Positions 18,229 to 27,188 of a DNA stretch of 64,000 bases are shown here, one piece after another; position 1 is the stretch's first letter; the number at the start of each line of letters is the position of its first letter. The stretch comes from Saccharicrinis sp965230625 (GTDB lineage: Bacteria; Bacteroidota; Bacteroidia; Bacteroidales; Marinilabiliaceae): NCBI GenBank assembly GCA_965230625.1, contig CBDDLL010000002.1, forward strand, positions 1,054,001 through 1,118,000, written 5' to 3'. Made by a program: the position numbers and the translations under genes. The notes beneath the pieces were generated by a model, which did no database searches, had not been told where the DNA came from, and worked only from the letters and a program-made list of their open reading frames with translations.

Positions 18229-19494
18229 TTAACTATAAGAGAGGTTTTCGTTTAGAATAGGTACATATGGGATTGTAAAATAAAACCTGGTACCAACATC
18301 AATTAAAGAGTCATACCCGATTTTTCCGCCTAATTTTTCAACTATAGATTTAGAAATAGCCAAGCCCAAACCTGCACCCTCAAATCCTCGTTCTAAACTC
18401 CCTTCATCAACCTGTCTAAATGGTTGAAAAATATCAACTTTTGAATCCTGACCTATTCCAATTCCTGTATCCTTTACAAAAAACTCAATTTCTTCCTTCT
18501 TTACTTTATACCCAAAACTTATTTCTCCCTTAAAAGTAAATTTTATCGCATTGTCAAGTAGTAGCAGCAATACTTTTTCAATTAAAATACCATCCAACAG
18601 AATACAACTTTCATTTTCCGACAACTCACAATTAGTATTAACATTTACTCCTTTGCTTTTAGCTACATCTTTAATTATTAAGTAACAATTATTAATAACT
18701 TGATTAACATCAAATTCTTTTATTTTTGTTTTTAATTGATTTGTTTCTATAAGCGAAATGTCAACCAAATTATCCATCAATGACAATATCCTTTTACTAG
18801 AATTAAATAATTGATCAATAAATTCTTCCTTTTCATTATTTGTTAATAAAGAAGATTTTAAAAGATTAATAAATCCCATTATTCCATTCATGGGAGTTCT
18901 AATCTCGTGAGAAAGATTACTAAGAAATGCAGTTTTTAAACGATTACTTTCTTCTGATTTTTGATTTGCTTCTTCTAATTGGATATTCTGTTCTTCTAAT
19001 CTTGCCAGCGTATTCCTTAATTGTTTATTAGCAATTAGAAGCTTTTGAGTACTTTCATTAACTTTTTCTTCCAAACGCAATTGATATTCACTAATCTCTT
19101 TTATCAACATTGCCCTTTCTAGTGCTTTTACAATAGAATTTGATAAAATAGACATGTTAGGTATTGGTTTAATTATAAAATCCCATGCTCCTAACCTCAA
19201 TGCCTCAACAGCATTCTCAATATCAGTTGTAGCAGACAATACAATCACCGGCAATTGATTACAATTCTTCTGAATCCATTTTAACACCTGCAATCCATTC
19301 AAGTGCGGCATATGAATATCTGTTACTACTAAATCAGGAGTATATTTCTTAATGCATTCTATACCTGCTTTTCCATCTGGGCAATCAAGAATATCAAAAC
19401 CATAATCTTCAAAATAGGACTTTATAGTTAACCTAATTAGATTATCATCGTCAATAATTAGCAGTTTACATTGTATTTGAGGTTGAATATCCAT
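18229..19494 (-). CDS. Response regulator receiver-histidine kinase hybrid
   Basis: 421 residues, soluble. The N-terminal receiver domain (about 8-128) has the acidic pocket IIDDD (D15-D17), phosphoacceptor D59 in VVTDIHMP, switch residues SAT and K109-P110. A long coiled coil (about 130-188) follows. A HisKA domain has FLSNLSHEIRTPMNG (H196), and the ATPase domain has NAIKFT, KDTGIGIG and GAGLGLAIS. This receiver-first architecture receives phosphate and controls its own kinase module, typical of phosphorelay intermediates. It has no DNA-binding output. It is the first gene of the two-gene operon with the PAS kinase downstream, and I infer a joint phosphorelay whose final regulator lies elsewhere. 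Confidence 0.92.
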   Translation of the reverse strand: MDIQPQIQCKLLIIDDDNLIRLTIKSYFEDYGFDILDCPDGKAGIECIKKYTPDLVVTDIHMPHLNGLQVLKWIQKNCNQLPVIVLSATTDIENAVEALRLGAWDFIIKPIPNMSILSNSIVKALERAMLIKEISEYQLRLEEKVNESTQKLLIANKQLRNTLARLEEQNIQLEEANQKSEESNRLKTAFLSNLSHEIRTPMNGIMGFINLLKSSLLTNNEKEEFIDQLFNSSKRILSLMDNLVDISLIETNQLKTKIKEFDVNQVINNCYLIIKDVAKSKGVNVNTNCELSENESCILLDGILIEKVLLLLLDNAIKFTFKGEISFGYKVKKEEIEFFVKDTGIGIGQDSKVDIFQPFRQVDEGSLERGFEGAGLGLAISKSIVEKLGGKIGYDSLIDVGTRFYFTIPYVPILNENLSYS

Positions 19495-19797
19495 ATCATA
19501 CTTACTTAATTCAGTTTACAATTCCTCCTTAATACCAAATACTTGTTTATTACTCCTAAATGAAAAATCAACAAAATTAGTTGATAAACAGAACTCACAT
19601 TTACCCAATAAGTAACCGAATATCTATCAGCTTAACCTCAATACATTAGGTATAAAAGTAATTTAATTACCTTATTTGTCGTATGAATATTTTCTTACTA
19701 ATATTTTAATAAATCTATAACGTTTCTTACATATAACTCATTCAACATTTACAACAATCACACAAAAGAGCTTTTTATTTTTCTTCTCTTCAAAAAC
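19495..19797. other. Intergenic region, nothing recognised
   Basis: 303 bases upstream of the receiver-kinase gene. A possible minus-strand -7 box (CAAAATTA on the plus strand, 19572-19579) has no matching -33 box. I see no small gene, RNA or repeat here. Confidence 0.4.
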
Positions 19798-20772
19798 TTA
19801 ATTCTCTACAAACACTTTAAAAGTTTGGGTTCCTTTATCTTCAACAACATATAAAATGTATATTCCAGTCGACAAATCCTTTAAATCAAAAATCGTTTCT
19901 TGTGAATTACATGAATGATCTAAACGTTTTACCAAAATTCCAGAACTTGTATAAAGCTCCAACCGAAGCCCAACAGCTTTTGCTGTTTTAATAACTAATT
20001 TATCCTTCGCAGGATTTGGATAAACAGCAACCTCTGATAAACTTATCTGATTAACTGATGTTGATAAATCAACTTTAAATTCGCACACAAAAGGATACTG
20101 TACAAACGGATTATCATTATCCATCATCCAATTTTCTACATTATTAATCATACCCAATAAATAATTCTTATCTCCTTCCGTTTCTATACACGAGTAAATA
20201 GAATTATCTCTTTCTTCAAACATTACCACATCGTAAATATGAAGCGCTGTTATTCCTAATTGTAAACCTGGAGGCATTGCTGTAGTAGAATTCGAGTATG
20301 AATCTCCATCAAAGTCCTCTCCTGGCTTTTCTTTAATATTTTGATTAAAACTAATCGCAGCAATAAAATTTGGCTCAGATTTACTTCCCTGATAAGCTAT
20401 AATCTGATCTCCCGCAATCGAAACAGTCATTTTATCTCCAGTTATTTGCCCTACACTAGCTTTAGCTTGCTCTACTCCATTATATGTAAAAACATGAACA
20501 ATATTACCTGCTTCCAAGTCTTTATCCACTAACCAGGTAAAATGACTTTCTGGATATTTCATATTAAAACCACCAGAAGCAGTCCAACCATTATCTGTGA
20601 AATTTATAGATGTTCCATTTTCAATATTCTGCAACAACAAGAACGAAAAGTCATCCTCATATTCATCACTATTAATTCCAATAAAAGCTATATCTCCAGG
20701 AACTAATACTGTTTGACTGCTAACAACTGATGAAACCAGAACAATTAATAATATGCTAAAAAATCTAATCAT
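19798..20772 (-). CDS. Secreted T9SS cargo protein
   Basis: 324 residues with a signal peptide (about 1-19, ending VVSSQ). The central domain (about 20-225) starts LVPGDIAFIGINSDEYEDDF and contains NFTDNGWTASGGF, a beta-rich module I know from several extracellular proteins of this phylum but cannot name with certainty. The C-terminal 75 residues include VAVYPNPAKDKLVI and GIYILYVV, ending KVFVEN, the standard type A T9SS sorting domain. It starts 10 bases after the tail-collar gene stop, so the two are probably co-transcribed. Function unknown; the product is expected at the cell surface or in the medium. Confidence 0.85.
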   Translation of the reverse strand: MIRFFSILLIVLVSSVVSSQTVLVPGDIAFIGINSDEYEDDFSFLLLQNIENGTSINFTDNGWTASGGFNMKYPESHFTWLVDKDLEAGNIVHVFTYNGVEQAKASVGQITGDKMTVSIAGDQIIAYQGSKSEPNFIAAISFNQNIKEKPGEDFDGDSYSNSTTAMPPGLQLGITALHIYDVVMFEERDNSIYSCIETEGDKNYLLGMINNVENWMMDNDNPFVQYPFVCEFKVDLSTSVNQISLSEVAVYPNPAKDKLVIKTAKAVGLRLELYTSSGILVKRLDHSCNSQETIFDLKDLSTGIYILYVVEDKGTQTFKVFVEN

Positions 20773-20782
20773 ATAAAATTCT

Positions 20783-21367
20783 TTAGTTTCTTGAAGGAAA
20801 GTATCCTGTTAATGCTATAATAAAATTAATAGTAGTATATGGCTGAACATTGCCTATTGGCGCAGAATTTCCAGAATACCCTACTGTTACTTGCTGAGAA
20901 GCTCCTTCAGTAGTCTTTTTATCGGAGTACATATTTTCTCCTGATACTGCAGGGTATTTACCTGTTGGATCATCGCTGTTTGCTTCATCATCATAAACAG
21001 GATTAGTTACTGAAGCCGAATGATTATGACTTGGCAAATTATTCACTGTTAATACATTATATTCTGCACCTCCTTTATGCCCCAATCTTCTACTGGTTAA
21101 TCCAGGTCCACTACCTTCATGCATTGGCACCCTTCCCCTTAAATCTGGTAATGCAAACGTTGTTCGCCCATCTCCTCCATAAGTTGTACCTAGTATAGAG
21201 AACAAAGCTTCATGTTGGCTTATCGACAATAACTGTCCGTCACAAAATGCCCATCCTCTTGGAGCATATGTTCCGGCAAACATTTTAATTTCACCAAGCA
21301 TTTGTTCTTGTGCATACGTTATTCCCGTAACCAATACTATTACAAACAAAATAATTATCCTTTTCAT
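20783..21367 (-). CDS. Exported phage tail collar (MdpB-like) domain protein
   Basis: 194 residues from ATG 21367; the preceding TTG at 21370 is less likely. A signal peptide (about 1-19, ending TYAQ) precedes the collar domain: GEIKMFAGTYAPRGWAFCDG, LFSILGTTYGGDG, FALPDLRGRVP and LPSHNHS are the hallmarks of the tail collar / microcystin-dependent protein family. The C-terminus (QPYTTINFIIALTGYFP) is also typical. No other phage gene is nearby, and the protein carries a Sec signal, so it is a host-adopted surface or secreted protein rather than part of a virion. It is upstream of, and probably in operon with, the T9SS cargo gene. Confidence 0.9.
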   Translation of the reverse strand: MKRIIILFVIVLVTGITYAQEQMLGEIKMFAGTYAPRGWAFCDGQLLSISQHEALFSILGTTYGGDGRTTFALPDLRGRVPMHEGSGPGLTSRRLGHKGGAEYNVLTVNNLPSHNHSASVTNPVYDDEANSDDPTGKYPAVSGENMYSDKKTTEGASQQVTVGYSGNSAPIGNVQPYTTINFIIALTGYFPSRN

Positions 21368-21491
21368 CAAAAAATAGAGTTTTAATTAACTTACGAATAA
21401 AAAGCTAAGAAACTTAGTATTATTTGTCCATCTATTTTTTATGAATAGATATTATTTGGAGAGGAAAGAAACTTTTAATGTCCATTAAACA

Positions 21492-21526
21492 CAAAAGGCC
21501 TATATTTATTCAACATAGACCTTTTG
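21492..21526 (-). terminator. fmt: Terminator after fmt
   Basis: A 12-bp stem, CAAAAGGCCTAT / ATAGACCTTTTG, with one C-A position (a G-T wobble in the minus transcript) and an 11-base loop. The T-rich stretch is stronger on the plus side. It lies 25 bases after the fmt stop. Confidence 0.75.
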
Positions 21527-21550
21527 TTTTTCTTTTAATCATTATATAAC

Positions 21551-22528
21551 TTATAACAACCTGTACTTATCCAGATCTTTAAATCCATTTAAAAATTCTT
21601 TGGCAGACATTCTTTTCTTTCCTGCCATTTGCAGTAAATTAACTTTAAGTACTCCACCAATCGCTTGAATTTTTATCGTACTTTTTCCATCCGTTTCTAT
21701 TGTACCTACTTCACCAATTTCCTCTCCTCCTAACGTTTCTGTTTCAAAAATTTTAAGGCTCATTTTTTTACCACTATCATCTTGCATTTCTGTCCAAGCT
21801 GCAGGATATGGACTAAGCCCTCTAATTTTATCATGTATTTTATCTACAGGCTGATTCCAATTAACTTTGCAATCTTCTTTAAATATTTTTGGGGCAGGAT
21901 TTAAAACCGTTCCTTCTTCTATTAATTCATCCTGAGATTTGGTAGCTATTGCACCATTGCTAATCTTCTCAACAGTTTCCAGCACTAAATCTGCTCCTAA
22001 AATCATCATTTTATCATGTACTATTCCAGCTGTATCATTGTTTTCAATAGGCATTCTCTTTTGATCGATAATATTACCTGTATCTATTTCGTGTTGTAAA
22101 AAGAATGTAGTTACTCCGGTTTCTTTCTCCCCATTAATAACTGCCCAGTTAATAGGTGCTGCTCCCCGATATTGTGGCAAAAGTGATCCATGTAAATTAA
22201 AGGTTCCTAACTTTGGCATATTCCAAACAACTTCTGGCAACATTCTAAAAGCAACAACCACCTGCAAATCTGCATTTAACTCTTTTAAATCACTTAAAAA
22301 TGATTCAGCTTTTAGTTTCTCTGGCTGAAGAACTTTAATGCCATTTTTAACAGCAAAATCTTTAACTGGAGAAGTTGTAATTTTTTGTCCTCTTCCCGAT
22401 GGCTTGTCAGGAACAGTAATTACTCCCACAATGTTATAATTGTTTTCTACTAATATTTTAAGGCTTTCAACAGCAAATTCGGGCGTACCCATAAATACTA
22501 TTCGTAAATCTTCTTTATTTATTGTCAT
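21551..22528 (-). CDS. fmt: Methionyl-tRNA formyltransferase
   Basis: 325 residues. It transfers a formyl group from 10-formyl-tetrahydrofolate to Met-tRNA(fMet) for translation initiation. The N-terminal formyltransferase domain (about 8-190) has RIVFMGTPEFA, the folate/catalytic region FNLHGSLLPQYRGAAPINWA (Asn, His) and HEIDTGNI with the catalytic Asp. The C-terminal OB-like tRNA-binding domain (about 215-320) contains IRGLSPYPAAWT. Length is normal for the family. It is followed by a strong hairpin, with a DUF5522 gene upstream on the same strand. Confidence 0.97.
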   Translation of the reverse strand: MTINKEDLRIVFMGTPEFAVESLKILVENNYNIVGVITVPDKPSGRGQKITTSPVKDFAVKNGIKVLQPEKLKAESFLSDLKELNADLQVVVAFRMLPEVVWNMPKLGTFNLHGSLLPQYRGAAPINWAVINGEKETGVTTFFLQHEIDTGNIIDQKRMPIENNDTAGIVHDKMMILGADLVLETVEKISNGAIATKSQDELIEEGTVLNPAPKIFKEDCKVNWNQPVDKIHDKIRGLSPYPAAWTEMQDDSGKKMSLKIFETETLGGEEIGEVGTIETDGKSTIKIQAIGGVLKVNLLQMAGKKRMSAKEFLNGFKDLDKYRLL

Positions 22529-22595
22529 AAAAAGTTTCTAATATCCGTAATTACTTATTATTAAAAAGAATAACTACTTTCCTTGTATTTTTATT

Positions 22596-22784
22596 TTACT
22601 CTAAGTTAGTATTCCCTTTTTGATGTTTAGGAAAGTATGGGCAATTTTTACAACCATTACCACAACAATACCCCCTGCTTTTTAGATACTTTCTTGTCAT
22701 TATCCTAAACCCACGCGGATCCATAATGAAGTCCTCTCCTTCTTTGAGTGGTTCTTGTGGGTAGTAGTCGTCTAAATAATTCAT
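22596..22784 (-). CDS. DUF5522 family Cys-rich mini-protein
   Basis: 62 residues. The motif YLKSRGYCCGNGCKNCPYFP carries four closely spaced cysteines (CC, C, C), likely a metal-binding knuckle. This is the full domain known as DUF5522, found as a single short protein in Bacteroidota and related to the oxidoreductase-like N-terminal motif of some eukaryotic proteins. Function unknown. A possible -7 box (CAAAGATA on the plus strand, 22797-22804) sits just upstream. It is divergent from the S41 protease gene. Confidence 0.85.
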   Translation of the reverse strand: MNYLDDYYPQEPLKEGEDFIMDPRGFRIMTRKYLKSRGYCCGNGCKNCPYFPKHQKGNTNLE

Positions 22785-22947
22785 TCTTTTTTGTTACAAA
22801 GATATATTTAGAATATTATTTAAGAAATAGTTCAATAATATTGAAACCAAACCCGACTAATTAAAGTAAGAATTTAACCGGTATTTTAAATACTTATTCA
22901 AAATAATATTGCAAAAATAAGGCGAATACACTGCCTAAATTATAATT

Positions 22948-24993
22948 ATGAGTAGAACATTTATTTGGCTATCCTTTTTGATTTTTATTTTATCAACACC
23001 TCTTATTTCTTCAGGCCAGGATAAGAATACCTCAGATAAAATTGAAATGATTTTAAATATTGTCAATCAGTATCACTATAATCCCAAGGAAATTGATGAT
23101 AATTTTTCAAGTTTACTTTATGATAACTGGATTGAATCCATGGATGGAGGATTACAATTATTCGCAAAAGAAGATATCAGTAAGTTAGAGGAACATAAAT
23201 ATTTAATAGACGACTATATTAACAACAAAGAATATTCTTTCCTAAAGGTTTTTTCTGGTGTTTACAATGAAAAAATTCGGTATAAAATTGATTTTTTAAA
23301 TAACAGCTTAAATAAAACAATAGATTGGAATAAAAAGGATTCTATTTATTTATCCGATAAAACAAAATATGTCTTACAATCTCAACTGGAGGCTACTTGG
23401 GATAAAACTATAAGATATAGAACCTTGACTTATTTTTTTGATAAAATTGATACCATATATATTGATAATAAATCAAACCGCGATTCTATAAACAACATTA
23501 GAACCGAAGTGCTAAAAAGAGAAGTATGTGCACTTGAGTCAATATTAAGCAAAAACAACTACACTGAGGACTTATTTATCAGATCGTTAACCTCAACATT
23601 CGATCCTCATACAGTATATTTTTCAGCAATAGACAATGAATTCTTTAATGCCTCATTATCAAAGGAAAGTTTGTCTTTTGGATTAGATATTGAATTAAAT
23701 GATTTTGGTGAAATTGAGATTAGTAAACTTATACCTGGTTCTCCTGCTTGGAGATCAAACGAAATCAACGAAAATGATGTACTTATTGCCATCCAACCAT
23801 TAGGTCAAAATAAAATTGAAATTGGCTGTAATAAAGCATACGATATTATAAAAAGTATTTATTCCAGTGAAGTTACAAATGCTGTATTTACTATACGTAA
23901 AAAAAGCGGTTCGCTAATAAATGTCAATTTAACAAAGGATGCTGTAACTACAGATGATAATATAATTCAGAGTTATTTATTGAATGGAAAAAACAAAATT
24001 GCTTATATCTACCTCCCATCATTTTATACTAATATGAGCTATTATTATTCTGATGGTTGTGCGAATGACATTGCCAAAGAAATAATAAAACTCAAACGAG
24101 AAGAAATAGAAGGATTAATACTTGACTTAAGAAATAATGGTGGTGGGGCAATGCTTGAAGCAATAAATTTAGCAGGCATGTTTATCAACTATGGAGCGTT
24201 AGGGGTTGCCGACTTCAAGGACGAAAAACCTTCTACATATAAAGATATGAACAGAGGAGTTATTTTTGATAAGCCTCTTGTTATATTACAAAATCAATTT
24301 AGCGCATCAGCATCGGAATTTTTCTCCGCAGCACTGCAAGATTATAATAGAGCTATTATTGTTGGTTGTAAATCGTTTGGTAAATCTACAATTCAACAGG
24401 TATTACCTCTTGTAAACGAAGAAAACAGTAGCGAAAATACAAGCAACAATGGTTTTATGAAATTAACTATTGGTAAATTTTACAGAATTAATGGATCTAC
24501 ACATCAAAAGCAAGGTGTAATTCCAGATATTACACTACCTAGTATTTATGATAAAAATGTAATTGGAGAAGCTAAATATCCAACAGCTCTTAATAATGAT
24601 TCATTGGTAAAAAAAGTTTATGCTTATCCATTAAATCCTCTTCCTATTGAAACACTAAGAAATCAAAGCCAGAATAGAATCGAAAGTAACAAATATTTTA
24701 AAATGATAGCAAAACAAGCTGATAAGAATCAGGATGACTACTCTAAAATATCTCTAGAGATAAATTCTTATTCTCAATACTATGAATCTAATTATAATAC
24801 AATTAATACCTCTGACTCTTTGTCTCTTTATGAAATAAACATACCACAATATGCAAAAGAGTTTAGAGAGATTTCTCCACTCTATAATGACCTTGACAAT
24901 ATCACTAAAAATAAAATTAACGAAGATTCATATATAAAAGAATCTTATTCAATAATAACTGATTTAATTGAAATACAAAAACTTAAAAAATGA
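22948..24993 (+). CDS. Carboxy-terminal processing protease, S41 family
   Basis: 681 residues. A signal peptide (about 1-23, ending SSGQ) is followed by a Prc-type N-terminal helical domain (about 30-210), a PDZ domain (about 215-325) and the tail-specific protease domain (about 340-560). The catalytic Ser454 lies in NQFSASASEFF and Lys479 in KSFGKST, 25 residues apart as in E. coli Prc. A DLRNNGGG motif is present. It cleaves substrates from their C-termini in the periplasm and may trim cell-wall enzymes or envelope proteins. The next gene overlaps its stop by ATGA, so the two are co-translated. Confidence 0.94.
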   Translation: MSRTFIWLSFLIFILSTPLISSGQDKNTSDKIEMILNIVNQYHYNPKEIDDNFSSLLYDNWIESMDGGLQLFAKEDISKLEEHKYLIDDYINNKEYSFLKVFSGVYNEKIRYKIDFLNNSLNKTIDWNKKDSIYLSDKTKYVLQSQLEATWDKTIRYRTLTYFFDKIDTIYIDNKSNRDSINNIRTEVLKREVCALESILSKNNYTEDLFIRSLTSTFDPHTVYFSAIDNEFFNASLSKESLSFGLDIELNDFGEIEISKLIPGSPAWRSNEINENDVLIAIQPLGQNKIEIGCNKAYDIIKSIYSSEVTNAVFTIRKKSGSLINVNLTKDAVTTDDNIIQSYLLNGKNKIAYIYLPSFYTNMSYYYSDGCANDIAKEIIKLKREEIEGLILDLRNNGGGAMLEAINLAGMFINYGALGVADFKDEKPSTYKDMNRGVIFDKPLVILQNQFSASASEFFSAALQDYNRAIIVGCKSFGKSTIQQVLPLVNEENSSENTSNNGFMKLTIGKFYRINGSTHQKQGVIPDITLPSIYDKNVIGEAKYPTALNNDSLVKKVYAYPLNPLPIETLRNQSQNRIESNKYFKMIAKQADKNQDDYSKISLEINSYSQYYESNYNTINTSDSLSLYEINIPQYAKEFREISPLYNDLDNITKNKINEDSYIKESYSIITDLIEIQKLKK

Positions 24994-26030
24994 GAAACTT
25001 AAAATTCAATTTAATTTTCCTAATTCTAATTAACCTGGGTGTAACAATTACAAGTGGGCAAGAGACAAATTCTGCATTAACTTACATGCAAGATTTGAGT
25101 TTAATTTATGATGGATTAAAAAATGAAACCTGGCAATATCTTAAAGCCGTAACAAAAGGTAAAGGCGCTAGAAAAGTTGAAAAGAAACGCCAGGAACTTA
25201 TAAAAGAAGTAAGCATCAAAAAAGGAGAAGTAAGAGTTAAAAAAGCATTTACAGAGGATGGAGCATACAAAAAGGCTGTACTTGATTATCTGGAAATGAC
25301 ATATACAGTATTAAAAGAAGACTTTGATAAAATTCTGGATATGGAAGATATTGCCGAACAGTCTTACGACTTAATGGAAGCTTATATTCTTGCCAAAGAA
25401 AAGGCCAATGATAAATTAGAATCAGCTTTTGATGAACTTAAAAGTGCTCAAGAAGTATTTGCGAGCAACAACAACATCAACTTAATTGAAGGTGAAGCAG
25501 ATAGAAAATCAAAGAAAATAGAAAAAGCCGGAGATGCTTTAGAATATTACAATGATATATATTTAATATTTTTTAAATCATATAAACAGGATGTATATAT
25601 CATTGATGCTATTAGCCGAGGAGACATAAATGCTTTAGAACAAAACATTAATACAATGATAGCATTTAACAAAGAGGCAACACAAAAATTGGACGAGTTA
25701 GATGCCTATAACGGTGATGCTTCACTTATTGCTGCCACTAAAGAAGTCTTATCTTATTTTGATATAGAAGCTAAAGAATATTACCCATCGATGGTAGATT
25801 TTTTTGTAGCTAAAGATAATTTTGAAAAATTACATAAAGCCATTGAAGCCACCAAGAAAAGTAAACGCACTAAAGAAGATATTGATAAATATAATAAAGC
25901 AGCAGAACAGTATAACAAAAAAATAAGTGATTACAACAAAACCAATGAATTAGCCAATAAAGGAAGAACTAAATCCATTGAAATATGGAATAAAGAAGTT
26001 GACAAATTCTTTAGTAATCACGCTAAATAA
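24990..26030 (+). CDS. Exported alpha-helical protein of unknown function
   Basis: 346 residues with a signal peptide (about 1-23, ending TSGQ). The mature part is almost entirely helical and rich in Lys, Glu, Ala and Tyr, with coiled-coil character (KVEKKRQELI, KEKANDKLESAFDELKSAQ, YNKKISDYNK). It resembles the loosely defined LIC11966 family of surface proteins, but I am not certain. It overlaps the protease gene by 4 bases, so it is likely a partner, adaptor or substrate of that protease. No catalytic motif seen. Confidence 0.75.
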   Translation: MRNLKFNLIFLILINLGVTITSGQETNSALTYMQDLSLIYDGLKNETWQYLKAVTKGKGARKVEKKRQELIKEVSIKKGEVRVKKAFTEDGAYKKAVLDYLEMTYTVLKEDFDKILDMEDIAEQSYDLMEAYILAKEKANDKLESAFDELKSAQEVFASNNNINLIEGEADRKSKKIEKAGDALEYYNDIYLIFFKSYKQDVYIIDAISRGDINALEQNINTMIAFNKEATQKLDELDAYNGDASLIAATKEVLSYFDIEAKEYYPSMVDFFVAKDNFEKLHKAIEATKKSKRTKEDIDKYNKAAEQYNKKISDYNKTNELANKGRTKSIEIWNKEVDKFFSNHAK

Positions 26031-26040
26031 TGAAATAAAG

Positions 26041-26084
26041 TACGAATTAAGAATGGGTATTTAATATCCCATTTTTAATTCGTA
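26041..26084. terminator. Bidirectional terminator
   Basis: A 17-bp stem, TACGAATTAAGAATGGG / CCCATTTTTAATTCGTA, with one wobble and a 10-base loop, between convergent genes. Confidence 0.85.
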
Positions 26085-26090
26085 AAGTAA

Positions 26091-27077
26091 TTACTTCTCG
26101 GCAAAATGCTTCATAAATTGTATCCTTAAATATCCTGCAGGATTTATTGATTTTGATTGGCTGAGAATCCCTTTAATTTGCTCAATATTTGAAAAATCCT
26201 TTAGCTTCATCCAACTCTGTAGTTCGTTTATCATCAACTGCATATGAGCAAATCCATTTTTGTATAATGTTGACGCAACTTGTACTGCCGAAGCTCCTGC
26301 TAATAACATTTTTATTAATGCTATACCATCATGTACACCTGTTGAAGCTGCTAAATCGCACTCAACACGCTCACTCATTATAGCAATCCATCTCAATGGC
26401 ATAATATAATCATTAGGTGTACTAAATTTAGGAGCAGGTATTACATCAAAGCTATCAATATCAATATCCGGAGAATAAAAACGATTAAATAAAACAATCC
26501 CATTAACTCCAGCTTTTGAAAAACGAGAAAGCATCCCTGCTAAATTCGAAAAATAATTACTAATCTTTATTGATATAGGTATAGAAACCTCTTGCTTCAC
26601 TGCATTAATTATATCAAAATATATCTTTTCGCTTTCATTACTGGTCAACTCCGGATCAGATGGTAGTATAGAAATATTTAACTCCAAAGCATCGGCTCCT
26701 GCATCTTCTAATGATTTTGCAAAATATGGCCAATTATGAGAAGTAATACAATTGATACTAGCTATTACTGGAATATCTACATTTTGCTTACATTCAGTTA
26801 TTAACTTCAAGTATTTTGTTAATGTATCTTCAACATCATAAGACTCATAAAACTCCATTGTTTCAGGATACAGATAATTTTCGGAATGCATCTTATTTAG
26901 TTCATGCTCCATTTCAGTAACAATCTCCTCCTCGAACAATGATTTTAGCACTACAGCACCAGCGCCATGTTTCTCTAACTCAATAATATCCTGTAACGAA
27001 TTTGTTAATCCTGAAGCTGCCGCAATAACTGGACTTTTCAACTTAAGCCCTAAATAAGAGGTAGATAAATCTGGCAT
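26091..27077 (-). CDS. Dihydroorotate dehydrogenase-like protein
   Basis: 328 residues from ATG 27077 (MPDLSTSYLGLKL), the usual start of this family; an in-frame ATG at 27137 would add 20 hydrophobic residues. It is an FMN-binding TIM barrel: SPVIAAASGLT near the N-terminus, NISILPSDPE, ISIKISNYFSN and the C-terminal flavin-phosphate region (ASTGVHDG, LAGASAVQVAS). This subfamily is often annotated as dihydroorotate dehydrogenase-like; its reaction is unproved and genomes usually carry a separate pyrD. Convergent with the S41 operon across a strong hairpin. Confidence 0.85.
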   Translation of the reverse strand: MPDLSTSYLGLKLKSPVIAAASGLTNSLQDIIELEKHGAGAVVLKSLFEEEIVTEMEHELNKMHSENYLYPETMEFYESYDVEDTLTKYLKLITECKQNVDIPVIASINCITSHNWPYFAKSLEDAGADALELNISILPSDPELTSNESEKIYFDIINAVKQEVSIPISIKISNYFSNLAGMLSRFSKAGVNGIVLFNRFYSPDIDIDSFDVIPAPKFSTPNDYIMPLRWIAIMSERVECDLAASTGVHDGIALIKMLLAGASAVQVASTLYKNGFAHMQLMINELQSWMKLKDFSNIEQIKGILSQSKSINPAGYLRIQFMKHFAEK

Positions 27078-27188
27078 AATAGTATATTTGAAAGAATTAC
27101 TAAATAGAAATGGTAATTTAAACAATATTTTATACATGGAGTAAGATTTAAGTCATCATTTTACGTCCTGAACTATAAATATTTAGCA

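Noticed and set aside
20783..21367. Prophage remnant
   Set aside because: A single collar-domain gene with a signal peptide and no other phage function nearby.
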